Shown here: positions 11,891 through 24,455 of the stretch, piece by piece
Layout: each line of letters begins with the position of its first letter
Numbering within the stretch: the stretch's first letter is position 1
Source: Fratercula arctica
Taxonomy: Eukaryota > Chordata > Aves > Charadriiformes > Alcidae
Reading direction: 5' to 3'
Length of the DNA: 64,000 nt
Assembly (NCBI GenBank): GCA_947846985.1
Contig: CANTUZ010000001.1
Location: 108,765,757-108,829,756 of the forward strand
The notes under the pieces: model-generated
The model's database searches: none
Seen by the model: the letters and a program-made list of their open reading frames with translations, nothing else
Told to the model about the DNA's origin: nothing
Position numbers and translations under genes: made by a program

Positions 11891-13699
11891 ATCCTTCCCC
11901 TGAGGAGTGGAAGAGACAGCGCGTAATGAACCGACCCCAAAACCCATTCCCCCTCCCCCTGCGCCACTGGGGAGAAGGATGTAGAGAATTACAGAGTGAA
12001 GTTGAGCCCGAGAAGAAGGGAGGGGTGGGGGGAAGGTGTTTTAAGATTTGGTTTTTATTTCTCATTGTGCAACCCAGAAGTTATTAAGTTATTCCTTTTG
12101 AAAATCTAGGAAAAACATGCTATTTACTATACCCTGGAATTTTTATGAAAGGGAGAAGACTTGTCTAGTCAGGAGGGTGAAAGGGGGCTGTTTTGCAGAT
12201 CTAGGAACAGAATGATTATATGTCCCTCACAAAGACATTGTACCAAGACGAGAGTAGTTCATGGTAACTTAGTAAATCTGAGCTCACCTCAAACTTTTCA
12301 GAAGTGATTCTAAATTTACCTCAGTATAAATGACTAGCTCCTGTGTTATGATGCATTGGTATCAGAAGGCATTTATGCAAAGTCATATGGGTGGAAAATA
12401 TTTTAAAAGTCCTGATCTGTAAATTGGGTAGAAATATTGCTCTATGGTTTTAGTGTTAGTAAGTGTGGAAAAAATCTTTCCAATGTGTATGGTAAGTCCC
12501 ATTACAAATTACTACAGACAATAAATTTTGCATACCACCACAAGCTCTCCAGCTATACTTTAAACGAATCTGAGTTCATAGTACCCAGAAATTAAAGCTG
12601 TTGCAAAACTGAGCCTTGAATTTTATACTTTTTAAACTGACTATTGAATTAAAAAAACCCATTATTTAGGAAGCTAAATTGGAATGACTTCATTATTTAA
12701 GCCATTTCTAATAATGGAAATTGAATTCCTAAATCATGTGGTTTCTGTTGAAAATTTTGCCCAGAGTCCTTCAATAGCTGAAGGGATGTGGGGAAGGTTG
12801 GATGGCAAGACATCTAATTGTCACTGCCTTTGAGATGTTTTTGGTAGCAATCTGTATTTTTTGCATGACCACTCTGTTGCATTCTGAGAAAAGGAGAACC
12901 AGTTTCATGGTGCTTTTGAGGAGGACCAGAATCTGTATCTTTCATGACAAGGGAGCTCTTGGCTTTTTTGACATACTGAAGGACAACCACAGTGCAAGCC
13001 TATACTTTCTTCAGTCCATCATTAACTTCATAGTTGGTATTTCTAACTGTGTATACAAATTTTTTTATTTATTTTTTTTATAAATAATTTTATTACTCTC
13101 ATGCAACTACTGTAGGATTCTTGAGTGATGCTAGAGTACCACTTGTATATGTTGGTAACTTTTTCAGGGAATCGTTTTATTTGGATTAGTAAGAAAGAAA
13201 TCGTATTTTTCAAAATGCGTTTATATATACACAGAGTGGAGGGCTGGTTCCTTACTACTTGTGGTGTCTGTTTTCAGAATAATTAAGTCAAAATAGCTAA
13301 CCAGGATTTTAAGACTTCACTAACATGACTTGTTTTCTAACTTAATCAGATGAAACAATCGTACAAGTAAAAGAGTTATATTGTCGGTTTGGTGAAGTGA
13401 CTAAAGATATTTCTCTATTATTCCAAGGCAGCTGTAGTGTCATACTAATTGCTAGTGGCACAGGGGAAGAAAAATACACATCTGCAATTTTCTTATGGAA
13501 TTGTATGGGTTTCCAACACGTCACACAGATGATCAGTGAAAATGCTGGTGTTCAGTAATAATATTCAGCACTTCAAGGGTTTGCACAGATATGTTAATAC
13601 TGCCATTAATCTTCTTCCTTTATATGTAAATCTGTAGCCCAGATGTTGCATCATTTGCAAATTTTGCAATTAAAAGATTTTATAACTTGCAGTTATGCA

Positions 13700-13940
13700 A
13701 AGGGGCAGTAGACTGGAAAATGGGTAAAATTGCTTGGCTAGGACATTACCATGGCAACCCACTGACCTCCATTCAATTAGTTACAACTGAAGATCCAGCT
13801 ATTAATTATAATGGTCAGAAAAGGATATAATCTGAACCTCCTTTTACCTTTTTAATGTGGACATTTCTTACTCGCCATAAATCTCTGACTTTAAGAGACA
13901 AAGCTCCAGATATGAAGCATTAAAAGTGATAGTGCTTAAA
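13700..13940. promoter_or_regulatory. Candidate enhancer-like segment with RFX X-box-like site
   Basis: ATTACCATGGCAAC (13745-13758) matches the symmetric RFX X-box form GTTGCCATGGCAAC at all but two positions. It is followed by homeodomain-type ATTAATTATAAT (13800-13811) and several other compact AT-core motifs in a stretch free of simple repeats. This density resembles conserved vertebrate enhancers. The call is inferred from motifs only, with no conservation data. Confidence 0.3.
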
Positions 13941-14737
13941 TCCTGATGGAAAGTGGAGGACAGTAAAGGAATCTCATTTATCAACTATATTCAAGGTACT
14001 TCTTTAACTTTTTGTAGTCTAAGCACTCTGTCAGGCAAGCTTCAAAGTGAATATTCGTTATTGCTCATTTTAGCTATTGAAATCTACATTATGTGTGCCA
14101 GCAATTATCTCTCACTTTAGAAAGCTGCTGTTAATTAGGGCCAAACTAATCACCACGGGACTTGTGGAAACAGATAGATGCCTCCCTTTGTCAAGAGTTT
14201 TACATTTTGCTGTAGCAAAGTTATTTTCTTGGCATGTTAGCAAAGAAAAGTTATCTGTTAATTATAGAGGACACTCCACTTTCTGACACTGGAGCAGTCC
14301 CACAGGAGTCATACAGCAACACTCTGACTGGACAGTAAATATCTTGGTGTAGGGTCATTATTTTGCAGGCTATGCATGATACACTGCCTCATCACATACC
14401 TTCACATTCACCCCAAATAAATGCAAAACTTCAGCCTGTGATGTACTGAAATTCTCAGGAATTTAGCGTCTTTAGGGTCCTTTTTTTAATTTATTTATTT
14501 TTTTTTTTAAATTTTCTGGTTAGCTCCATATTATGCTAGTCAGTAAACAGGAGAAAACCAGGCACTCAGCAAAATGACTTCTCCCTTCCCTCCTGAAGTT
14601 CAATATATTCATGTAATCAATGCTGAGATGTATTGAAACTCTGTAGCCTATTCTTAAGAGGGAGGGTGGGTGAGGTTTTTTGGTGGTGGCTTTGGGGGTT
14701 TGTTTTCATAGAGGGTTTTTTTCTGTTTTGTTTTACC

Positions 14738-14754
14738 TTTTTTTTTTTTTTTTT
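14738..14754. repeat. Poly-T tract (17 T)
   Basis: A homopolymer run of 17 T follows a GT-rich low-complexity stretch. No retroposon body is recognisable next to it. Confidence 0.9.
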
Positions 14755-17633
14755 AAACAGTTTGCCCTGTTAATTACTGATGAAAGACAGGGAGTGAGCA
14801 GAATGGCTGGGAGCAGAGTCTCAAAATCACTGTACTGGGCAAAAGTTTAGCTAAACACAAGGGCCTGGCAAAATATGTGATTGCACTGTAACTGACTTCC
14901 AGCAGTTCTGGGTTAGACCCATATAGATTAAAGTGTGCACTTAAATATGTATCTCTTATGTAATAACCACCAAGAAGTCTCACCCCAGAAGGTGTTTGTG
15001 CATTTTTTATGATAGTCATACCCTGCACAGATGGCAAGTGTATAAATTGTATCCTGGTTTTTGCAGCCCTGCGGAGCACTCTGATATGAAACAAGAAGCA
15101 CCGAGCGGCGTGATACCAAATATTCACTGAAATTATTTTTAGGTTTTCCTTATGCGAGATGCAAATTTGCACTACTTGGACCAAAAAAATGCCAGTGGAA
15201 TCTTCTTAGCAATCATAATTACATTGCACCAAGTGATGGACAATTACAACAAACTCAGAACTCCTTTTAGCGTATTGATTACGTAGCTGTAACTGTTTAT
15301 TGTTGTGATTCTTTCCCTCTCTGCCTCCGAGGCCGTTTCCTGTAAGCCTGCAAGGAATTTACCTGTGCAAGTAATGTCATTGCCTGGGTCTACTTTTCAG
15401 TTATTTAAGGAAGCGTATCAGACCGGTAGCTTGAAGACAAAGCATGATAAATTGCCTTATTTATCATAGGGGTTCCCCTATGTATAAAACAGCCTACAGT
15501 CATTGTATAGTAGATGGTTCAAAGATGCAAATCCAGCATAATTCATTTCTAAACAGTCTTCAGATTATTTGTGGTCCAGGACTGAATACAGAAAATGTAA
15601 CTTCCTGTCCTTTTTTCTCCCCCTCCCCACCAAGGGGATTTTGCAGTATGTTTTTTTAGGGGTGGAGGGGGGTTGGTTTGTTTTCTCTTCGTTGTAAACC
15701 ACATTTAACTCTCTCTTCTCCATCAAAAGGTGACGTGTACCCTATATTAATTGGTATACCTGAACAAAACTCTCTTTGAGCTTCTTAGAATTATTTTTAT
15801 AACGTGCTCTTTCTTATTTTTTTAAACAAAAGTAAATGGTAAACAAAGAAATAGTAAATTCAAGGAAGAATTTGCAGTTACTCTGAGGGAAAGACACATA
15901 CCTATTCCAAAATATAAGTTAGCCAGATATTTGAGGCATTCACATAGAAGAGACTTAGACAGTCCAGTGAAGTAGATGGGGGGAAAAAACACTGAGAACG
16001 GGAAGAACGTAATTGTAAAAAAAACTTTTGAACCACAGAAAAGGCCACTTCTCTACTTTCTAACATAATCCTCAGCTTTTCTTTGCAAAAGTATATCTGT
16101 ACAATTTTCTTCACACTGTCTAGGCTTCTTACCATTACCATTTGACTGCACATGCAGAAGAATTTATGTTTTGGATCAGAGCTCTAGATTTCAGAGACAG
16201 TGTCTGGCAGCAGGCAAATTTACTATTATTAAATTCCACTGAGTCAGCAAATTTCCCATATCATGTAAGTTATTTCTGCCTGCTTCTGCTTGAATTGAGT
16301 TTAATGTTTGCCACTTTTTCCATGAGATATATATTCTGATTGAATTTATTTTCTCTCCGTTCCCTAAAAAATGGGTCTGGGCTATCTGAACATTTCAAAA
16401 GTATCTGGTTTACATTTAATCAATATCCTTTTGAGCATTAAAATGTTTTCATGATGTCCCTTTTAACCATCTGTTCAAAGTCAATAAACCAACTCTATTA
16501 TTTCTTTCTCAATGGGCCATTTTGTAAACCTCACCTTATACAGGATAGTAGCTGATACGTGTGAAGCTTAGAACCAGAGCATCAAAATAAGGTACATTTG
16601 GGATCCAGGAGCAAAATAATGGCTAGACCCTATAACCTTCTCACATATCTGCTTCTTATTTATTTCCTTTGGCATATGAGTACTCACTTGACTAACTGTT
16701 TCAAATATTGTATTTATAAGGAAGCAGATTGTCATATTGCTGAATCTTCATATTCTTCATACTTTCACTCTAAGTGCTTTGTCAGAATCTGGAAGGTGGA
16801 CCTCAGAGGCTATGTCTATTATAGAAAATAGATGGAGAAAAGCCTGTCATCTGGCCCTGCAGATAAAAGGCATAGCACAGCTTTTTCCATATGGTTAATT
16901 TCCCTCCTTTCCTCTCTTGCCCCCTTCCTCCCAAAACAGAGTGGTTTAGTCTCCTCTGCCTGCTGAGAGGGGTTCTTGGTCTGTGATAGTCCCCCAAATT
17001 ATCCCTGAGTATTTTCTGAATGAAACTAGTTGGTGCAGGCCAAACGTGTCAAGAGAGTGCCAACAATGTGTATCATCACATCCTAGTGCTGGCCTGTTTG
17101 GTTTGCTGTCGTGGGTGTAGCTAAACAGTTTTATGATCTATATCTATATAGGAGACCGCAAGTGGACACAACCTCAGCACTAGCCGCAGATGAAGTGACA
17201 GGACACTACAAAAGCTGTGTGGCAATCCCGGTGCAGCCAAAATGGATATAATCTGAATATTCAAAAGGCTTGTTATATCAAGCTCAGGATTGCACTTATA
17301 TTTTCACAGGACTTCTGGTTTTAAGTTGGCTTATGTTCTATTAGCTGAGGAGGCATAGCTCTCTTGCATCTGCCTGGAGAATACCATCTGCTGCTATCTT
17401 TTCATTAGCAGATCTAGTAACAATAGCCATGTCTAGTTTTTACGGAGTGAGAAATTCTCACCCCAGAAACCTCTTTTTGGAGTGCCCGATCAATTTGGTG
17501 CCAGCACAGGTGAACAAGCCTGGGAGGCTGGGTTTCACCAATCAGTGGAAATATGTCATAAAGTAATAAGGTAGGTTTTTTTTTTCTTTAGTTTTATCAC
17601 AAATATACAGTAAAAATGCTCGCATACAGTGTG

Positions 17634-17712
17634 ACTACATGTATATGCATATGCATGCACATGTGCCTACAGACATATGTGCATATAAATGTAGGATATG
17701 TATACTGTAGAT
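17634..17712. repeat. Alternating purine-pyrimidine low-complexity patch
   Basis: TGTATATGCATATGCATGCACATGTG-type sequence alternates purine and pyrimidine almost perfectly and holds several nested small palindromes (ATGCAT, CATATG, TGCA). It is a decayed CA/TA microsatellite that might adopt cruciform or Z forms. Confidence 0.6.
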
Positions 17713-20700
17713 AGTATATATTTCAGAAGTCCAGACTGTACCATTTGCAGAAAAGTTATTTGATGAGGAAGTTGATGAAATCACTTTGCCCTGAAGATAG
17801 GGTTTTGGAAGGAACAGAATTCCTAGCAGCATATGGTGGGTGGGCTTTGTAATATCTACAAGCATAATATAGATTGTCTCATGACTACCCATATTGCATT
17901 ATCCATTTGTGTGCAGGAGATACTCAGTGTTGATCCATTTCTCATAAATACATCAGAACGATCTTTACTTTCCTTGTCAAAGCAACATGAGAAAGAATAC
18001 AAGCTTCCATTTTAACTAGCCCTTGGTCTATCCATAAGGAGATGAGGGGATCTTCTTGCAAGCCTGTCCTGTGTCGCAGTGATGGGGTAGACTGCAAGTC
18101 TGCAGTTTCGGGTTGATTCTATCCGTAGTTGAGCAGCACACTGAACATATGCAAACAGAATCAGACATATGTAGAGAAGGGAAAAAACTATTATTGAATT
18201 ATACAGTATATAATGCTATGCTACAAGGATGCTCTTAATGTTTTTGGTGGGTTTTTTTTTTCTGGCCCAAACGAATTGAAATTTTGACCTAAAACTTACG
18301 TTATGACAAAGCCAAAACCCGATGAAAGAAGTCCAGCTTTGTTAGGAAAGGTTGACACAGTGTAACCCAAATGTCTGACCTGATATTGCTCTTATTGCTA
18401 GAAGTCACCCTACAGGCATTATCAAAGCAATTTAAACTACTGCACATTTAATTCGCAGTGACATAATTAGAACATTAGTAAACTTGGCTATCTAGTCACT
18501 GCAAGTCATCGTTTGCGTACGTGATGAAGTTGTAGCGGCATGAAGGCTCTGACACTTTAAGGAGTGACAAACTACAAGTTAATTTTTTAGGACATTACAG
18601 CATGCAAAAACCCCTTCCCTTTTTCTTTTTTCCTTTAAACATCTGCTGCAGACATCCCTACAGTATGATCCCATGTTTGCCAAAGCTTTGACATTGAAGC
18701 CTTGTAAAGTGAACGAAAAAGACAACACAGAGAAGAGAGTTGTGTTTGGCATACAAACTAGCCCCCTTGCTACATCAAACTGCCACACGTTTTTCCCTGA
18801 ACGTCAGTAGACATAGCTTAGTCCCATCAATAGTTTACTGACCTGTGCTGTGATAACATTTCCATCTCTGGAGTGCGCAGTATGTGACATTTTGCAAGTA
18901 CATTTAATGGGGAATGGGGGAAGGGGAGGTGACGCTTATCCTGCTTGTCGGTGCGTACTGGACGGGGCCAGGGATATCGATTGGGCAGAAAACTCTCCTC
19001 TGCTGACTGATTGCCACCCCTTGCGTGTGTGCGGTCTTTGAACTTTGTCGTATCTGGATAAATGGAACAGTTTCCAGTGAGATCAGCTGGGTCTCAGCAA
19101 CACAAACATCAGCCAAATTGAACAAAAAATTATAAATAATAAAAGAAGCCCTTGACATTGTCTCAGTGCACTAGATAGCCACAGACAGGCTTCATTCTGT
19201 TGCAGGCTATTTGACTAAGAATGTAGATGACTGTTTGAGACAATAACAATTTTAAGATCTTGTCGCACGCTTGCTTCCAGAACAACTGTCCTTCCTGTTA
19301 GACTCAGCTCAGCACTAAAAGTGAAAGGTCAGAATACCAATTAACTTATCTTCCCAACAAAAAACTGCTCAATTCAGGGGTATTATGTAGCTCAATATTT
19401 TATTAATGTAGGATCGCTTTGATCTGCATTTACTCTATGAACTGATACTGATTTTTTAAAAATGATTTTATTAATTATTCATATAATTGGAAATGAACCA
19501 TAAGTTTGAATTAAAGATTTTTGAACTTTGTTGTTGCCACATCTTCATTTTTGTGTAAAAGGTGAACCAAAATAATATAAACTGTTAGCCATTGAAGTCA
19601 GTCTGCTCCTTTTTTTATTTTGATTCGGTTGCTGAAAAATTATAATAATATTGTACAGTAACATTTTTCTGAGAATAACTTTCCTAATTAATATTACTTT
19701 ACAAGTTCCCTAAAAAGTTATCAGGGAGACTAAAGGGCTAGGGATGTACAAAAACACAGCTTGGCTATATGAAAGCAAAGAATTTGAATTTCCCCCCCAG
19801 CTGTAAGTTTTCCAGAGGCTCCTAAAGGAACCTTGCACATAACATCAGAAAGCATTCTTCTGAGGTTTTCCTTACTCTCCACCTTTTCCTGTCTGTTCTT
19901 CTCTCCCATACAGACATCCAAGGCCCGCTGAAGGACCCTGCCTTAGACTATGAAAGCAGTAACTTACTTACACTCTTAAGCCATTTACATTCTTGGGTAT
20001 ATTCCTGATTTTGTTTTGTTTGTTTGGGGTTTTTTTTTGTGGTTATTGGCAAACTTTTTCAGGAATACGAACTGCATTAACCACAATCGTTTCACGTTTT
20101 ACACTGAAATAGTGCTGACAGAAAATATTTTTCCTGGTTCTCTTCCATGCAACACAGATTACCCATGCCCATTTTGCTGCAAACCCACAACTTTGCCAGT
20201 ATTGCAGTGGTATGTAGCCCCTTTCTGCTTTCTCTGGCAGAAAGGAGTACCTGGACACGCTCTATATAGACGAACACCACTTCCTGATAGGCATTATCCA
20301 GTACTCCATTCAGGATGGCAGTCTTAGAGTCTTAACTTATTCTCTCAATTTTTTTTTTTTTTTTCTCTATGGATTTTGCTGTTCTTGAGGATACACCAAC
20401 AGCTGAGATGCAGCTGAAGCTGACCTTAGGGCCTTAGGCTGCCCTGCATTAGCTTCTTAGGTGTAGTCATTCAATTATGGTGTCAGGCCTCAAGTACAAA
20501 ACAGATCTTTACCACAGAGGAAGAAAGGAAAAGGCTAAAACTTTTAGAAGGAAGTTGCTCTTTATTCACTTCATCTGCTTTTAGCATCTTTTCTGCCCTA
20601 TCCCAGCAAACACAAATGTAAGGGGCATTCCCTGCCTTGCACATAGGCTATTTTGTAATGTCTTGTGGGGAGAAATATGTAGGCAAAATCTCCACTTGGT

Positions 20701-22306
20701 TCTTTACAGCCCCATACTCTGTGACACTCGTCCATGTTTTGCCATGGCAGACCTCGTTTTAGGCAGCTTCTCAGCTACAAGCTGTTTCTTGGCCCTCCAA
20801 AAAGATGAATTAACTGTGTGACCTCTTTTGGACCTTAAACTGTTTTGATGAGAACAGTAAAGCTTTTGGGGGAGGGCTTCAAATAGTGTCTCAGAAATTG
20901 CTCTTACACAAACAAGCTGTGTCCGGATCAATATTTGAACCAAGATACCAAGGCTGAAATGGCTGAGCTGAAACCAGGAATCCAAGAATCCCCTCTCCCC
21001 CCCCAAAAAAGAGGCAGCTCCGTATCATATGAAGTAGAATTTCGTTGCTCTAGTCTGTCTCATTGGAATGAGCTGTCCCCACTACTAAGACACTGCTACA
21101 AAGAAATGAAATTCTGTTGTTCCCTACTTAGAGAACTATTGAACTACTTGAGACATTTAACCTGATGTTTAAGACTTCAGGATTGTGTTGGAATATCAAA
21201 TGAAGTTCCGCTCCATTTAACAGAAACATTCATGTTTAATTAAAAGTCACAGATAGCTAGAAACATGCAAATATTAACTATCCACAATGCTCAAAGCGTT
21301 AGGGAATTAAGGCTGGGTTTAATCCTATTTGAACCTCCTGCAGTCTTCTTTCTCTGCAATGTATGCAGAGAAATATATGCAAAGTAATGCTGTCTTTTTG
21401 TTTGTTCACTCTCTAAAAAGTATCTTTGTACATCTAGTGATAGGTCATATTTTATCAAAACTGATTTTTCTAACATCATACACTTATGTAGATAAAGTTG
21501 GTTTGTGAGAGTTTATATAATCCAAACAGGCAAGAACGAACACATGGTATTTTGTCTCCTCAGTAAAACGTCATGTGTTCTTTGCCCTTCTAGTGGAATT
21601 GGTTACTGTTATATAGCTTGCAATTTTCCTCTCTTGATTGTATTTTTTGATCAAACTGTGACATTTATTAACAAAGAGTTTGGCTTCATCTCTCTACAGC
21701 TTGCTTTCTGGGGAACTCACACTGTACTTTAAGCTCTGTTTTCAAGAAGGTATAAAATATGCATACATTCCTTGGCAAAGCAGTGTTCAATTGCAAAAGC
21801 TAGCTTAGTAACCAAGTGATGGATTAGTTCCATGAAAGTACCAAATCAGATAAAATGACAAGAACTCATGCAAATTTGTTAAAAATAAAGGGGCTTTTTT
21901 TGAAATAATAATAAAAAATCTTAATCTGAAAATATAATGTGCCCTTAGGACATGATATTGGATATTGCTACATGAATTAAATTTCAGAATGACAGGATAA
22001 TTAATGTAATAACTCCTTCCTCATAAACAGCTCCAAAGGTATGAGGAGGTGTTTATAGGAGAAATGTATTTCCATCAGCTTTAGTCCTGTAGGGCAAAAC
22101 CAGGGGTAATACATTTAGGAAGAATTTATTTTCTTTGCTGCCACCAAAAATATAGTACACTAATTATTAGCACTTCCTTATTATTTCTAATGAGAACTAC
22201 ACCTGTTGACACAGTCGGACGGCATTATACAAAAAATAAAATTGAATCTTGTTTAAGTGTTCTGGCTTAGTCATGTTTAATTATAATATGTGCTAGACGC
22301 AGAGTT

Positions 22307-22334
22307 ATCATTTAACTGATATCATTTAACTCAT
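22307..22334. repeat. 14-bp tandem duplication
   Basis: ATCATTTAACTGAT is followed at once by ATCATTTAACTCAT, 13 of 14 positions identical. It looks like a small local duplication with one later substitution. Confidence 0.9.
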
Positions 22335-22866
22335 TGACCCCGTACTGCCATACTTGGTGCTCTAAAATATCTACAGCAACATCAGAACCTGTTTTATGGT
22401 TACTTGGCTTAAGCAAGCACCATCCACCTTTGGGGCAGGGGAAGGAAATTCTGAATTGCTGAAAAATGAATAGTTTCTGCTCTGGAAGAGTGAGTGAGGC
22501 AAATGTGGCTTTCAGCTCTGACTGAATTCATTGAGTACTTTATGGAGTCAACAGATAAAACAGGATAGAAAAAAATGTGCAGCACACTTAATTCCACTCT
22601 CCCTTAGATGAAACTTCTCAGGGCTTTTTGTTCATTCGCTTGTTCCAAATTATGGTCTCAAAAATGATCAAAATGAAATTTCTCCACCTCCAAAAAATGA
22701 AGTCAACAGAAATGGTGCAAATTTGGATGTATTTGCTTCACTCAACTTTGAAATAGAATCTCAAGTGCTGTACTGATAGCAGTAGAGTGTCTTCTCAAAT
22801 TCAAGTAGAAATAAGCAGACTTTAGTTGTAGGTGTACATTCTGTGTGGTTTCTTGGGTTTTGGTGG

Positions 22867-22891
22867 TTTTTTTTTTTTTTTTTTTTTTTTT
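22867..22891. repeat. Poly-T tract (25 T)
   Basis: A run of 25 T (25 A on the minus strand). On the minus strand the bases upstream of the A run show no recognisable mRNA- or SINE-derived body and no flanking duplication was found, so I treat it as a mononucleotide repeat. Confidence 0.9.
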
Positions 22892-23739
22892 AATTTCCAT
22901 CATGATTTCCCAATATAAACTTCTGAGTAAATCCAGAGCCATCAAGGTAGAAATTTATATTCCCACATGGGTGTCTGCAACTCCCACTGCTCACGTTCCG
23001 CCTGCCCGCCTGTCTCTCAGAGCAAACTCTGGTTTTAAGGATTTTAAGGGCTCCACCACCTGTGATTGCACAGATGCACTCTGAGCAATGCACGCCCGTG
23101 GTAGCCTAGGTGTGACTGATTCCTCCTAGCAGGGAAGGCAAAGCCTGCTGCATAGGACATCGCAGCACACTAACTATTATCAGCTGCCAACATGCTGGAG
23201 GCCAGCAGAAGCTGGCAACCCAGATATGAGCAAAAAGTAGATTTCTCTGTGCCTTGATGAGAGGAGAGAGGAATTTCAAATTCCAGCTAGAGCTTGTGGG
23301 GTGGCTGACTGCCTAGAAAATGAACTAAATCAGTGCATATGTCATGTGCTTTGGCCTGGCCTTCTCTCTGGATGCCCCTCTAAGCTCTCGTGGGTCCAGA
23401 GTGGATGTGACAGATGGTTTAGGCTGCAGTACCCAACTCACTGCAGGCAAACCTTCCTTGCCAAAGGCCAGTAGGCTCAGTTCTCCAGGTAGCTACTGCC
23501 GGTCTTAGGAAATGTGTAAGGAATTTGTAAATTAGGAAATTGAATATAATACCTGCTGCAGGCTTGCAAAATTTTTCGGGTTTTTATTTTAATTTACAGC
23601 TTTTTCCAATAAGCATCACATAAAATACTGCAGTTCATAAAAGACATTAATTCTGCTCTCTTAAGATGTTGTTTGTTCAAGAAAGATCAAATTGGATGCA
23701 GCAGCATCTGTTTATCAGTTCTGCTTTCATCTAATTTTA

Positions 23740-23830
23740 CAGCTGGATTCTCTGAGCCACAAGAAGGTCAAATGATTTGCCCTGACTCTGCCTATGAATT
23801 TATGGCATATGTTTGACAATCAGAGCCCAT
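23740..23830 (-). mobile_element. Probable MIR-like SINE relic
   Basis: The plus strand reads as a diverged copy of the MIR core in reverse: TTACAGCTGGATTCTCTGAG then GCCACAAGAAGGTCAAATG then ATTTGCCC. This parallels the 'lay-out' of MIR's conserved GAGGCACAGAGAAGTTAAGTGACTTGCCC stretch with many substitutions. Such relics are known in amniote genomes including birds. Divergence is high, so the edges are approximate. Confidence 0.45.
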
Positions 23831-24442
23831 ATGCTTGCCAGAAGTGTGTTACACATTTTAAATGTATGGTTTAAAATAATGCCCTTTTTACTAGGAAAAA
23901 GTATTGCTACTAAAGTGATATTTTTTTGTTGTGCTCTATTAACAAGAATAAACTGATAACACTAGTTTGTCACTAGACTTTTATTGACCGTAAATACTTC
24001 ACTGATTTTTTTCTTTCTACTGTAATCTTAGAAAAAAGTCTGTATTAAAATTTATGGCAAATGGCAAATTTTACTGCACAGCACAAAAGTCAATTTACTT
24101 CAAATTTAACTGTTGTATTTTGAATCCAAACCCAATATTTTTCAACATGGAGAAAGTAGCAATGAAATATTTCATATTTCATAGCCTTGCTTTTGGGAAC
24201 CTTCTTACACACAATAAAACTGAAAAAGTGGCAGAATGTTTCTTTAATATTTTCTTTTTCTCTCTCTTCCCCGCGCCACTCCCCAAATGGGGAAGAAAAC
24301 TGGAAAAGTGTAGGAACGGGTTTCAAGCTATCAAATGTATTTTGAGAATTGATTCATCCACAGTGGCTTCGCATTTCAGGATTACTTAAACCTTATTAAC
24401 TGAGCATGGGGACAGCCTTGCTGCTTACCTGGGGTCACTATG

Positions 24443-24455
24443 GTTGTCGGGCAAC
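24443..24455. promoter_or_regulatory. X-box-like inverted repeat
   Basis: GTTGTCGGGCAAC is close to the RFX X-box half-site pair with a 1-bp spacer. It lies in the middle of a locally CpG-richer stretch (about 24410-24540). Function is not shown by sequence alone. Confidence 0.3.

Larger units (their letters stand above)
11177..12066 (+). mobile_element. 3'-truncated endogenous-retrovirus LTR (neoavian, ERVL-like)
   Basis: The element opens with TGTATACTGGGTTTGCATGG, close to the start I remember for an abundant neoavian LTR family. It runs through a TATA-like TATTTAA (11369-11375), a purine-rich segment and a set of degenerate repeats of about 50 bp, each carrying GGAGCAG and CCYGTGGRRGGACC-type motifs (for example near 11621, 11671, 11724 and 11772). 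It stops abruptly after the GGTTTTTATTTCTCATT segment. The AATAAA signal, the end of R, U5 and the terminal CA that should follow are missing, so the 3' end was deleted or never inserted, and no target-site duplication can be checked. Base composition (G-rich, CpG-decayed) contrasts with the AT-rich flanks. No gag, pol or env coding sequence is attached. The long open frames here (up to 175 codons on minus, 108 on plus) are products of the repeat, not genes. The exact family name needs a repeat-library search. Confidence 0.8.
12067..22866. other. Unique AT-rich non-coding DNA
   Basis: No gene is recognised in this 10.8-kb stretch. The largest reading frame is 136 codons on minus (14774-15184) and lacks any domain or splice-site support. 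Low-complexity items are a T17 run (14738-14754), a G-rich patch (14659-14697), an alternating purine-pyrimidine patch (17634-17712) and a 14-bp tandem duplication (22307-22334). An enhancer-like segment at 13700-13940 is listed separately. Confidence 0.7.

Noticed and set aside
11260..12087. Long open frames on both strands (175, 147, 108 and 106 codons)
   Set aside because: They lie inside the truncated LTR and arise from its GC-rich ~50-bp repeats. Frames on opposite strands are open together and none resembles a retroviral or host protein.
14774..15184. 136-codon minus-strand frame
   Set aside because: No domain, no splice signals in a sensible place, and another minus frame overlaps it. 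Length is within chance expectation for 64 kb.
22742..22945. 67-codon minus-strand peptide with a poly-lysine run
   Set aside because: The lysines come from the T25/A25 mononucleotide tract.
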